Assembly (NCBI RefSeq): GCF_003634635.1
Contig: NZ_RBJB01000002.1
Span: 496,001 to 560,000 of the forward strand
Origin: Marinobacter nauticus
Lineage (GTDB): Bacteria > Pseudomonadota > Gammaproteobacteria > Pseudomonadales > Oleiphilaceae
Reading direction: 5' to 3'
Length of the DNA stretch: 64,000 bases
Position 1 is the first letter of the stretch, and the number at the start of each line of letters is the position of its first letter. The position numbers and the translations under genes were made by a program. The notes beneath the pieces were generated by a model. That model did no database searches and had not been told where the DNA came from. It saw nothing but the letters and a program-made list of their open reading frames with translations. Shown one piece after another: positions 29,530 to 38,207 of this stretch.

Positions 29530-31707
29530 CTAGTGTTCAATGATGCGGCGAAACGGCGGGAGTGCATCCAATAGCAACTGCCCGTAGCGTCGTGCCACAA
29601 TCCTGCGGTCCAGAATGGTCACCCGCCCCGTGTCCTGTTCCGTTCGCAGCAGGCGGCCAACGGCCTGCACCAGTTTGACAGAAGCGTCCGGCACCGTGAT
29701 TTCCATAAAGGGATTGCCTCCACGTTGGGTCACCCACTCGGCCAGACTGGCTTCAATGGGGTCATCCGGTACCGAAAAGGGCAATCGAGTGATCACCACG
29801 TGGTGCAGATAGCGCCCCGGCAGGTCAATGCCCTCTGCAAAACTGGCCACACCAAACAGTACACTGGGCTTACCTTCGTCAACCCGGCTGCAATGCACCC
29901 TGAGCACCTCATTCTTGGCCATATCGTCCTGGGTCAGGATCAGTTCCGGGTACTCAGGCGCCAGCGCATCACGAACCTGCTGCATCTGACGGCGCGACGT
30001 AAACAGCACCAGTGTCGCCTTTTCTCCGGCCCAGAGCTCCGGTAAACGCTTGACCAGGGCATCGGCGAAACCATCGTCGGTAGGCATCGCGACCATGGCC
30101 GGCACTTCCACCGTCGCCATTTCGGCGTACCGGAAAGAACTGGGCACTACCAGATAACGGCTGGCCTCAGGCAATCCGGCCCGTGAACGAAGGCGATCAA
30201 AGCGCCCGAGCGCCGTCAGCGTGGCGCTGGTAAGTACCGCTCCGTAAGCCCTCGACCACAATCTCGAATACAGCAGGTTATCGGCCAGTACCGGCGAGCT
30301 GAACAAGGTAATGTCTTCAGCATGGTCCCAACGCTGGCGCACTGCCCACCTTGCCGCCGGTGGGCCTTTACGGGCAGGAGCTTCGACCACCGGCTCCTCT
30401 TCATCACTGACGATGGCGACACCTTCGCTCCAGGCAATCCACAACCGCAGTTGATCTTCCGCCCTTGCATGAAAGGAACCTACTACCGGATACCAGGAAT
30501 CTGCTGTGTCCCGGTCCAGCTCGGGATCCTTGCGCTCATCGAATGCGCTCTGGAGTTCATCGACCAATGTTCCGAGGTGCCGACACAGCCCTGCCGTGGC
30601 GATTCGTGTTTCCCCAGCCAGTTCGGCCAGCTTCTCGGGCAAGGCACCATCCGGATATCGCCACTGGGCACTGCGGCGCTCTTCGTTGAATTCCCAGCCG
30701 GTATTCTGCTCAACCTCTTCGTACACGCGAGTGAGAGCCAGGTCCAGGTCCCGGCCCGCGGTACTGATCTTTTCAACCGCTTTGGCGGCCTGGGAGCCCG
30801 CTGGAAGCCAGGGCTGCATCTTGACCAGCGCCTGGGAAAGCTGTTTCAGCCATTGCCGGGTGGAGTTCAACGGCACTGACGCGGCGAAATGGTTCAGGGC
30901 CTTGTCTGGCAGGTGATGGGCTTCATCGAAGATGAACAGCGCGTTCTCCGGCTCCGGAAGAATGGCGCCACCGCCCAGGGCCAGATCCGCCAGCACCAGG
31001 TCGTGATTGGCCACCACCACATCGGCATCGTCCAGATCCTTGCGGGCATCAAAGAACGCACAACTGTCAAAGTAGGCGCAGTGCCGGTTGGAGCACTGGC
31101 GATGATCAGTCGTCACCTGACGCCAGATTTCATCGGGAATCTGTTCCGGCCAGTGATCCCGGTCGCCGTCCCAGTCCCGGGAACCATAACTGGCAAGCAT
31201 GTTTTCAAAGGTGGCCCGGCTACGGGCTTCGTCGTATACCGGCTGATCCAACAGGAACAACGGCATGGTATCGCTGTCACCATGGCCCTCATCGTGCAGC
31301 CTCGCTTCCAGTCGCGACATACACAGGTAACGACCACGGCCTTTGGCAAGAGTCCAGCTGAAATCCAGCTTGCTGTGTTTACGCAGGTCTGGCAGATCTT
31401 TCAGAACGATTTGATCCTGAAGCGCCACCGTGGCGGTGGAAATCACCAGAGTCTTGCCAAGGGCTTTCGCCACCGGAATGGCGGCGATGAGGTAGGCCAG
31501 CGTTTTACCTGTACCGGTACCAGCCTCCACCACGCAGGTAGCCGGCGGGGAAGTGCGCTGGCCATCGTTATCGGTGATTTCCCCCATATACCGGGCAATC
31601 TCCGCAATCATCAAGCGCTGGCCATAACGGGCACGGATATCCTTGCCCGCCAACACATCCCGATAGGCTTGCTGAATCTGCTGTTTAACGTCCTCTGTCA
31701 GCGCCAT
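29530..31707 (-). CDS. dinG: ATP-dependent DNA helicase DinG
   Basis: DinG is a 5'-3' superfamily 2 helicase with an iron-sulfur cluster that unwinds D-loops, R-loops and G-quadruplexes. The 725-aa protein has Walker A EAGTGTGKT (61-69), the four cluster cysteines at about C129, C205, C210 and C216, the DEAH box at 261-264, and the C-terminal motif VQAVGRLLRTEQD. Its ATG overlaps the gspB stop by one base (TAATG), so it is translated as the last gene of the mlaA-gspAB string. Confidence 0.95.
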   Translation of the reverse strand: MALTEDVKQQIQQAYRDVLAGKDIRARYGQRLMIAEIARYMGEITDNDGQRTSPPATCVVEAGTGTGKTLAYLIAAIPVAKALGKTLVISTATVALQDQIVLKDLPDLRKHSKLDFSWTLAKGRGRYLCMSRLEARLHDEGHGDSDTMPLFLLDQPVYDEARSRATFENMLASYGSRDWDGDRDHWPEQIPDEIWRQVTTDHRQCSNRHCAYFDSCAFFDARKDLDDADVVVANHDLVLADLALGGGAILPEPENALFIFDEAHHLPDKALNHFAASVPLNSTRQWLKQLSQALVKMQPWLPAGSQAAKAVEKISTAGRDLDLALTRVYEEVEQNTGWEFNEERRSAQWRYPDGALPEKLAELAGETRIATAGLCRHLGTLVDELQSAFDERKDPELDRDTADSWYPVVGSFHARAEDQLRLWIAWSEGVAIVSDEEEPVVEAPARKGPPAARWAVRQRWDHAEDITLFSSPVLADNLLYSRLWSRAYGAVLTSATLTALGRFDRLRSRAGLPEASRYLVVPSSFRYAEMATVEVPAMVAMPTDDGFADALVKRLPELWAGEKATLVLFTSRRQMQQVRDALAPEYPELILTQDDMAKNEVLRVHCSRVDEGKPSVLFGVASFAEGIDLPGRYLHHVVITRLPFSVPDDPIEASLAEWVTQRGGNPFMEITVPDASVKLVQAVGRLLRTEQDTGRVTILDRRIVARRYGQLLLDALPPFRRIIEH

Positions 31708-32465
31708 TATCTCGGGCTCACCCAGTCACGTACGGTACCTACACGGAAAAACTGGCCGTTCTTGCTGAGCACCACGCCGTCTTCGGTAATACGTTCTACC
31801 AACAGCGGCCCAAAGCCATCTCCCGGCTTCAGGTAATGGCCATTGATCATGACACGACTGGCAGAGGGATCGGATGCAAATATGTGACTGTTAAAGGTCA
31901 AATCAGGGACACTCTTCTGAAAAGAAAGGGGTAGTTCCACAAGGTGAGGCACCCTGCCCTGCGGCACCCGTTCCGTCAAGGCAGATTGTGGCAACGGCTC
32001 ACTTTCGGACCGACTTGGAACAATGACTACAGGTTCGTCCCAGGACTGCTGGTTGACGCCGGACTCATCTGACATGGCATCATCACCTGCCTCAGTGACC
32101 ACGCCCGTACCTTTTGCCTGAGACAGGTCCTGCCCTCCGGAAACCCGGACCGGATCCGCTATTTCAGTCTCTGGAAGCGGCTCAGGCTCATGCTGAGCCG
32201 CCGGCACATCGGGTACCGGTTCGGACTGTTCCTGGGCTACAGCAGGAGCCTCCTGCACCGTCACGATCTTTGCGTCTCGCTCCGGCCAGAACAACCAGGC
32301 CAGCACACCCGCGTTCACTAACAAGGCCAGTGCAATCCACACCACGGCCGATACCGGCTTACGTTTGGGGTGGTATACCATCTGTACCGGTTGTCCGAGA
32401 TCAGGCGCTTTGCCCTGTCGGCGCTCCGCTTCGGATTTTCGGAGCGCATCGAGAATATACGACAT
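31707..32465 (-). CDS. gspB: Type II secretion assembly protein GspB/ExeB-like
   Basis: GspB works with GspA to insert the secretin of type II secretion through the peptidoglycan. The 252-aa protein opens with the family signature MSYILDALRKSEAERRQGK, has one membrane helix at about 41-60, a Pro/Glu-rich periplasmic linker, and a C-terminal GspB domain (NGHYLKPGDGFGPLLVERITEDGVVL). It begins 3 bp after the gspA stop. No other type II secretion genes are in the window. Confidence 0.9.
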   Translation of the reverse strand: MSYILDALRKSEAERRQGKAPDLGQPVQMVYHPKRKPVSAVVWIALALLVNAGVLAWLFWPERDAKIVTVQEAPAVAQEQSEPVPDVPAAQHEPEPLPETEIADPVRVSGGQDLSQAKGTGVVTEAGDDAMSDESGVNQQSWDEPVVIVPSRSESEPLPQSALTERVPQGRVPHLVELPLSFQKSVPDLTFNSHIFASDPSASRVMINGHYLKPGDGFGPLLVERITEDGVVLSKNGQFFRVGTVRDWVSPR

Positions 32466-32468
32466 ACG

Positions 32469-34157
32469 CTACCCGCTCCTGGCCATCACCGACGAAACCA
32501 AACGTGGAGTATTCTCGGCCAGATCGTTGTTCATCTGGATAATGGTCATGGCGCCTGCAATACCATCCACAGTGAGCCCACGTTTTTCCTGATACCAGCG
32601 CACCTGGTCCGTCATCTCCATACGCTTCACCCGGGCCGCCTCCTGCCCACCACTGCTCAGACGCTCTGCAAGCTCCATCATCCGGGCACCGATCCATAAC
32701 TGCTGGCCAGAATCATCGCCGTAGAAACCATCGCCGGTCATGAATTCAGGAATTCGCCAAAGTACCCTGAAATCACCGTACCAGTATTCCTCAATCTCGC
32801 GAAACGGCACTTGTTGGCTGCCCACCGGCGTCGCAATCATGGCCAGCTCACCATCCAGCTGTTCCACAACTACCTGGCGGGTACGACCGCGTTCATCCCT
32901 TAACTGAAGGATGGCCGGCCGATTGATAAACTCCAGGCTTCTCCGACTGCCCTGGCGTTCAAGGCAGGCCAGCCCTACCGTTGCGGCGTAATCACAGGCG
33001 ATCGGGTTGGCCGACGGTTCATAATTCTTGCCCCACAGATCAAACAAAGCGCCGAAGGCCTCAGCCAACGACTGGGTGTGCTGGTTGAACACGAACCCCT
33101 GCGATGTTGGCTCCGGCGCCACGATTTCCGGCTGGTCAGAATCTGATACCGTTTGCGGCTCAGGCTCTGCCTCCCGTTCAATCACACCTGCAACGGACCG
33201 TTCGGCCTTGGGCTCGGCGAGTGCCGGGGTGGGTGAACCAGGAAGTTCAAGCAGCCACAAGGTGCCAATGATGGCCAGTATGACCGAGGCGACAACCAAC
33301 CATACATGGCTGCCCCGGCTTCGGAACGTCCGGCCGGCCGGGGCCATCGCCAGCCCGCCATTGACCTCTTTTGCCGCTTTGCGAATGTGGGTGACGGAGA
33401 TCAGATGATCTCCCTCCGCATAGGCGCCGAGCAGTGCCCGGTCGCTGATCAGATTGATAAGCCGGGGTACGCCCTGACTTTCCCGATACAGTCTACGGAC
33501 CGCCCCGGGGGTAAAAATATCACCCCGCATACCGGCAACATTAAGCCGGTACTGCAGATAAGCAGGCAATTCCTGCCGGTCTATTGCATCCAGGTGGTAG
33601 CGTGCCGTGACCCTTTGATTAAGCTGGCGAAGTTCCGGCAGAGCCAGGATCTCCTGCAATTCCGGCTGGCCAAGCAGAACAATCTGCAGCAGTTTCTTTT
33701 CCGAGGTTTCCAGGTTGGTCAGCAGGCGCAGCTGTTCGAGCACCTCAGCGGAGAGGTTCTGGGCCTCGTCAATAATCAAAACCTTGTGCCGGCCCGCAGC
33801 GTGGGCTTTCAACAAATCCTGGTTGATGCTGTCGACCAGGGTTTTGATACTGGCATCAGGTTGATGCGCTATTTCCAGTTCATCACAAACGGACGACAAC
33901 AGTTCCCTGGCGGACAGGCGCGGATTCAGGACCAACGCAATATCCACATGTGCCGGCGCGTTTTCTATGAAGCAGCGACAAACCGTGGTTTTACCGGTGC
34001 CCACCTCGCCAGTGATCACAATGAAACCGCCCTGCCCCTGCACACCGTACATCAGGTGCGCCAGTGCTTCCTTGTGGCGATCGCTGAGGTAGAGATATCG
34101 GGGGTCGGGAGCGATTGAAAATGGCGGCTCACGAAAGCCGAAGAAATCGTAGTACAT
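32469..34157 (-). CDS. gspA: ExeA/GspA-like AAA ATPase with peptidoglycan-binding domain
   Basis: A 562-aa inner-membrane ATPase. It starts with the ExeA hallmark MYYDFFGFREPPFSIAPDPR, has Walker A GEVGTGKTT (about 50-58) and Walker B VLIIDEAQNL, then a membrane helix near 280-300 and a periplasmic region ending in a PG_binding_1-like domain (VRWYQEKRGLTVDGIAG, about 520-555). In Aeromonas ExeA and ExeB form a complex that opens a path in the peptidoglycan for the secretin. It lies 6 bp after the patatin gene and 3 bp before gspB. Confidence 0.92.
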   Translation of the reverse strand: MYYDFFGFREPPFSIAPDPRYLYLSDRHKEALAHLMYGVQGQGGFIVITGEVGTGKTTVCRCFIENAPAHVDIALVLNPRLSARELLSSVCDELEIAHQPDASIKTLVDSINQDLLKAHAAGRHKVLIIDEAQNLSAEVLEQLRLLTNLETSEKKLLQIVLLGQPELQEILALPELRQLNQRVTARYHLDAIDRQELPAYLQYRLNVAGMRGDIFTPGAVRRLYRESQGVPRLINLISDRALLGAYAEGDHLISVTHIRKAAKEVNGGLAMAPAGRTFRSRGSHVWLVVASVILAIIGTLWLLELPGSPTPALAEPKAERSVAGVIEREAEPEPQTVSDSDQPEIVAPEPTSQGFVFNQHTQSLAEAFGALFDLWGKNYEPSANPIACDYAATVGLACLERQGSRRSLEFINRPAILQLRDERGRTRQVVVEQLDGELAMIATPVGSQQVPFREIEEYWYGDFRVLWRIPEFMTGDGFYGDDSGQQLWIGARMMELAERLSSGGQEAARVKRMEMTDQVRWYQEKRGLTVDGIAGAMTIIQMNNDLAENTPRLVSSVMARSG

Positions 34158-34163
34158 GGTTCC

Positions 34164-35651
34164 TCAGGGCCTGGCCGGGGTATCACCGCTTACCAGTTTG
34201 AGTTCCGCTGCGCGCCGGTTTTGCTGTTTCAGGCGGCGAACGCAACGCTCCAGGGTTTTCGAGATCCGTGCGTGGGAGCGGATCATGGATATCTTGGGCC
34301 AGGTCGCCCGCTCACCTTCCAGAATCATCTCACGAACATACTCAGGGCTCGGGTTGGCAAGCATACGCCGAAAATGTCGCAGGGAATAGTTTGGTGCGAT
34401 GGTCACATCGCCGGAGTATCGCTGAGCCATAATGGTATACATCTGGCCGGAAAGCTGCCGCAGGATCTCTGGCCGAACACGTTTTCGAAGGTAATCGAAT
34501 ACGCCTTGTCCGTGGAACTGTATCTCGGATTTCAGCAAGTGGGACGGCAGATTGGTCAGCGACAGTTTTTCATCCTGGCCACGATCCGTCAGAAACGGCA
34601 CCACGTGAGGGTTGGTCTGGCTGACAATGGTGAAATTTACATCATAAAGGTGCATCAGTCGTTCAATAGGCAGATCGCTCACAACAGAGCCGTCCACAAA
34701 CTTGAGCCGCGGCATGTAGGGCAGCGAATTACCGTTAAGATCTTTTTTCATCAGCGTTACTGGCGGGAAAATACCCGGTACAGCGGCACTGGCCAGGGCG
34801 GCACTCCACACCAACAGGTACGGTGACGTGTAACCGCACAGCAAGCGGGCTTTCTGATGCGCCTGCACCGGAGACACACTGATATTAATACTGCGCCCCG
34901 TGCGCTGGTAGGCTTCCTCAAAGGTATAGTCGCCAATATTCTCCCGCAGGCATCGGCGCAATGTGTCCTGGTCCATCAGTCCGGTTCCGCGCATGGCGCT
35001 TAACAACCCCCGCCATTTCCATGCTTTCAGGTTATGGCTTTCAGGCACCAGCATTTCAGGAATTTCAGCATCGGTATGAACCCCCAGAATGCCGGCGATA
35101 ATGGCGCCGATGCTGGAGCCGGCAATCACCTGCGGCAAAAGGCCTTTCTCCCAGAGCGCCTTGATAACCCCAAAATGGAACATGCCCAGACTGGCGCCAC
35201 CACTCAACAGTAAGGTGGGCCGCCCGTAGCTTGTCAGGGTGTCGCGGAAAAACTGCAGTTTGTCATACACCGGGAAACCAGGGACCGGGTGGTCACACAG
35301 GTAATCCAGCGACTCACAGACCTGAGTGATGTATTCTTCAATCAGGTGTTTGGTACCGACGCGGGAGCGGGTGTACAGCGCCGGATTCCCCATGTTGCCA
35401 AGGTCGTGATGCAACCCTTCCCTGAGCGCGCGCTTCAGGCGCTCGAAATCATTCTGTTGGCGATACTGCTTGAGATTGGACAGGCGATCATAGATCAGCT
35501 CGTAATGGTAAAGATCGGAGGCAAAATCCTCTTTCCATTCGGCATTGCCCTCAAGAAAATCCAGCTCCAGTGCGGCCGCTTTCCACTGTTCATAATTCGT
35601 GGCCTGCGCCAGCATTTTTCGGAAACGGGTTATTCTCGGGTCCTTGATCAC
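34164..35651 (-). CDS. DUF3336 patatin-like phospholipase/lipase
   Basis: A 495-aa protein with an N-terminal DUF3336 region (about 10-140) and a patatin domain. The oxyanion loop is SGGASLG (150-156), the nucleophile elbow is GSSIG with Ser at about 180, and the dyad Asp is at about 320 in FVDGS. The same two-domain plan occurs in fungal and plant triacylglycerol lipases (Tgl3/4, SDP1), so storage-lipid or phospholipid turnover is plausible. It has no signal peptide. It lies 23 bp after mlaA and directly before gspA. Confidence 0.92.
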   Translation of the reverse strand: MIKDPRITRFRKMLAQATNYEQWKAAALELDFLEGNAEWKEDFASDLYHYELIYDRLSNLKQYRQQNDFERLKRALREGLHHDLGNMGNPALYTRSRVGTKHLIEEYITQVCESLDYLCDHPVPGFPVYDKLQFFRDTLTSYGRPTLLLSGGASLGMFHFGVIKALWEKGLLPQVIAGSSIGAIIAGILGVHTDAEIPEMLVPESHNLKAWKWRGLLSAMRGTGLMDQDTLRRCLRENIGDYTFEEAYQRTGRSINISVSPVQAHQKARLLCGYTSPYLLVWSAALASAAVPGIFPPVTLMKKDLNGNSLPYMPRLKFVDGSVVSDLPIERLMHLYDVNFTIVSQTNPHVVPFLTDRGQDEKLSLTNLPSHLLKSEIQFHGQGVFDYLRKRVRPEILRQLSGQMYTIMAQRYSGDVTIAPNYSLRHFRRMLANPSPEYVREMILEGERATWPKISMIRSHARISKTLERCVRRLKQQNRRAAELKLVSGDTPARP

Positions 35652-35674
35652 CTGTCGCCTCCCGGCTTGTACAC

Positions 35675-36457
35675 TCAGAAATCGTCGAGCATCAGATCGT
35701 CATCATCACTCGCGAAAGGATCTTCGGTGATCTTACCATCGTTAATCAGGAATTCACGACGCTGCAGGAAGGCATTGCGCATAAACGTGTACCGATCCCC
35801 GGAAATGAAATTCTCCGCCGGGATCAGGTCTGCCCGCTTATCCACAATCTGGAGCATTCGCAGGTAATACCATTCGGGGTTCTCGACCGAGTCCCACGCC
35901 GAAGGCAGCATGAACCCGTCCGCCGCCATACCCGTGAAATACCGAGGCGTGGACGGCCCAAGCAACGGCAGCATCAGGTAAGGACCGGAATCCACTCCCC
36001 AGGTTGCCAGGGTCTGGCCGAAATCCTCTGGCCGCTCGGGCAGCTCGAAGGCGTTGGCAACATCAAAGAAACCACCAAGGCCGAAAACCGTGTTGTAGGT
36101 AAAACGGCCAACCGCCACAACCGCAGACTCACCCTTCAGCTGCAGAAGGCTGTTGGTGAAGTTACGGATTTCGGTCAGGTTATTGAAAAAATTGGTAATC
36201 CCCCGGTCCACCAGATCTGGTGTGACGGTGCGATAGCCCTTGGCTACCGGCCGGAGAAACCACCGGTCAATAGCATCATTAAAGGCGAAGACCTTTCGGT
36301 TCCAGTTTTCATAGGGATCGCCGGTTTCAACCGGCATAGTCTGTTCACCCGGGGGCTCCTGGAGATTCTGGGCCGTGGCCGGATTAAAGACCGCCAGGGC
36401 CGGGAAAACTGCGATGACCATCCAGGATGACCAGCGCCGGGACTTACGCTCTTTCAT
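35675..36457 (-). CDS. mlaA: MlaA/VacJ-family phospholipid transport protein
   Basis: MlaA sits in the outer membrane with a porin and removes misplaced phospholipids from the outer leaflet, passing them to MlaC. The 260-aa protein shows the family core DPYENWNRKVFAFND, RFTYNTVFGLGGFFDVA and FGQTLATWGVDSGPYLMLP. Residues 1-29 form a signal peptide ending ATAQ, but there is no lipobox cysteine, although MlaA is usually a lipoprotein. The C-terminus is a long acidic tail. It is the first gene of a string running to dinG. Confidence 0.93.
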   Translation of the reverse strand: MKERKSRRWSSWMVIAVFPALAVFNPATAQNLQEPPGEQTMPVETGDPYENWNRKVFAFNDAIDRWFLRPVAKGYRTVTPDLVDRGITNFFNNLTEIRNFTNSLLQLKGESAVVAVGRFTYNTVFGLGGFFDVANAFELPERPEDFGQTLATWGVDSGPYLMLPLLGPSTPRYFTGMAADGFMLPSAWDSVENPEWYYLRMLQIVDKRADLIPAENFISGDRYTFMRNAFLQRREFLINDGKITEDPFASDDDDLMLDDF

Positions 36458-36545
36458 GTCGCTCTCTTGGGTTGTTTAACCTGTTCAGTTTCGTCAACAA
36501 TACCGGCGCTTTATTATTATTTTTCAACCTTCCGGAGGAAATCCG

Positions 36546-36953
36546 ATGTCAGTACCGGGAAATCCCGTCAGCTCCCTCGCCATGGCACTGCGATGGGGTG
36601 ATATGGATGCATACGGCCACGCCAATAACACAGTTTACTTTCGTTTCTTTGAAGAAGCCCGGATTGTCTGGCTTGCCTCACTGGAACTCGGTGGTGCCGA
36701 AGACGCCACCGGGCCGGTCATTATAAAGACCAGCGCCACATTCCTGAAGGAGCTGACTCACCCCGCCAATGTGGTGGTGGAAACTTACGCGGACAAAGCC
36801 GGAAATACCAGCCTGGACACTTACCACCTGTTGAAAGACAAGGATACCGGAGATATCTACGCGGAAGGCTATGCGAAAATCGTCTGGACGGACCGGGCGA
36901 CACGCAAATCCACCCCGCTGCCAGACACCTTGCGGGCGCTGGCAGCGAGATAA
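36546..36953 (+). CDS. YbgC/4HBT-type hotdog acyl-CoA thioesterase
   Basis: A 135-aa single-domain hotdog thioesterase. RWGDMDAYGHANNTVYFRFF (about 16-35) contains the catalytic Asp and the HxNN motif of the 4-hydroxybenzoyl-CoA thioesterase family. GGAGG lies 7 bp upstream of the ATG. It is cytoplasmic and probably hydrolyses medium- or short-chain acyl-CoA; the exact substrate is unknown. It is convergent with the FabH-like gene, with 6 bp between the stops. Confidence 0.9.
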   Translation: MSVPGNPVSSLAMALRWGDMDAYGHANNTVYFRFFEEARIVWLASLELGGAEDATGPVIIKTSATFLKELTHPANVVVETYADKAGNTSLDTYHLLKDKDTGDIYAEGYAKIVWTDRATRKSTPLPDTLRALAAR

Positions 36954-36959
36954 ACAGGC

Positions 36960-38081
36960 TCAGCGGTGGCGAACCACGACGCTGCCAATGGAATAGCCGG
37001 CGCCGAATGAGCAGATCACGCCCAGATCGCCGGCTTTCAGATCGTCCTTGTATTTGTGGAACGCGATGATGGAACCAGCGGAACTGGTGTTAGCGTATTC
37101 GTCCAGAATCACCGGAGCCTCTTCCACACTGGCATCGCGACCCAGAACCTTGCGCGCAATTAACTGGTTCATATTCAGGTTGGCCTGATGCAGCCACATC
37201 CGGGTGAGATTATCCGGGCTGAGGGAAAGGGATGCCAGGTGGCCCTGAATGGTCTCGGCCACCAGGGGCGAGACTTCCTTGAACACCTTCCGCCCTTGCT
37301 GGATAAACAGTTTGTCCGCCTTGCCAATGCCGGATTCATCGGCACGATTGAGGAAGCCGAAGTTATTCCGGATGTTGTTGGAAAACTTGGTTTTTAGACG
37401 AGTACCCAGAATTTCAAAACCCTGGCCGGCTTTAGTGTCTTCCTCACGCTCAACCAGTATCGCCGTGCAGGCATCACCGAAGATAAAGTGGCTGTCCCGA
37501 TCCCTGAAATTCAAGTGGCCGGAGCAGATTTCCGGGCTGACCACCAGCACCGAACGTGCTGCACCATTTTCGACCGAGTTGACTGCCGCCTGCAGGCCGA
37601 AAGTGGCAGAACTGCACGCCACGTTCATGTCATAGGCAAAGCCTTCAATACCCAGGGCTTCCTGCACTTCAATGGCGATGGCCGGATACGGCCTTTGCAG
37701 GTTGGAACAGGCAACAATGACGGCATCGACATCGGCCGCCGTTTTACCCGCCTGGGCCAGGGCTTCCTTGCTCGCGGCCACAGCCATATCGCACTGTACC
37801 GACGGTTCATCGTTGCTGCGCTCCGGAATGTAGGGGGTCATCCGGTGGGGATCAAGAATACCATCCCGATCAATAACATGCCGGCGCTTGATACCGGAGG
37901 CTTTTTCAATAAAGGCAGAAGACGAGGGTTGCAGGGCAGCGACCTCACCACGGGCAATTTCGTCGGCATGCTCGTTGTTGAACAGCTCCACGTACTGATT
38001 GAACGCTTCAACCAGTTCATCATTCTCGATAATGGCGGGCGGCGTATACAGGCCGGTCCCGCTGATGACGGCTTTAATCAC
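36960..38081 (-). CDS. Long FabH-like beta-ketoacyl-ACP synthase III
   Basis: A 373-aa thiolase-fold condensing enzyme with the FabH triad C156 (NVACSSAT), H298 (WLHQANLN) and N331 (YANTSSAGS). It is about 50 residues longer than housekeeping FabH because of an insertion at about 25-60. The Pseudomonas PA3286 enzyme has the same long form and links beta-oxidation to fatty-acid synthesis by condensing octanoyl-CoA with malonyl-ACP; a similar job is likely here but inferred. A 24-bp perfect palindrome lies 31 bp before the start. Confidence 0.9.
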   Translation of the reverse strand: MIKAVISGTGLYTPPAIIENDELVEAFNQYVELFNNEHADEIARGEVAALQPSSSAFIEKASGIKRRHVIDRDGILDPHRMTPYIPERSNDEPSVQCDMAVAASKEALAQAGKTAADVDAVIVACSNLQRPYPAIAIEVQEALGIEGFAYDMNVACSSATFGLQAAVNSVENGAARSVLVVSPEICSGHLNFRDRDSHFIFGDACTAILVEREEDTKAGQGFEILGTRLKTKFSNNIRNNFGFLNRADESGIGKADKLFIQQGRKVFKEVSPLVAETIQGHLASLSLSPDNLTRMWLHQANLNMNQLIARKVLGRDASVEEAPVILDEYANTSSAGSIIAFHKYKDDLKAGDLGVICSFGAGYSIGSVVVRHR

Positions 38082-38111
38082 AATAACCCCACGTCACAAT
38101 TATAAAAACGG

Positions 38112-38135
38112 TTTCTGACATCACGATGTCAGAAA
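38112..38135. promoter_or_regulatory. 24-bp perfect palindrome between hrpA and the FabH-like gene
   Basis: Arms TTTCTGACATC and GATGTCAGAAA are separated by AC. It stands 31 bp before the FabH-like start and 73 bp after the hrpA stop. On the minus strand it is followed by CCGTTTTTATAATT, so it could act as a weak hrpA terminator, but its symmetry and low GC content also suit a TetR- or GntR-type operator for the downstream gene. Confidence 0.5.
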
Positions 38136-38207
38136 TACTAACACAGTCCGGCAGAATTGCCCGTGGGACTATCGTCCAGTGGCCCCGTTATAGTGCATCC
38201 GAAAACG

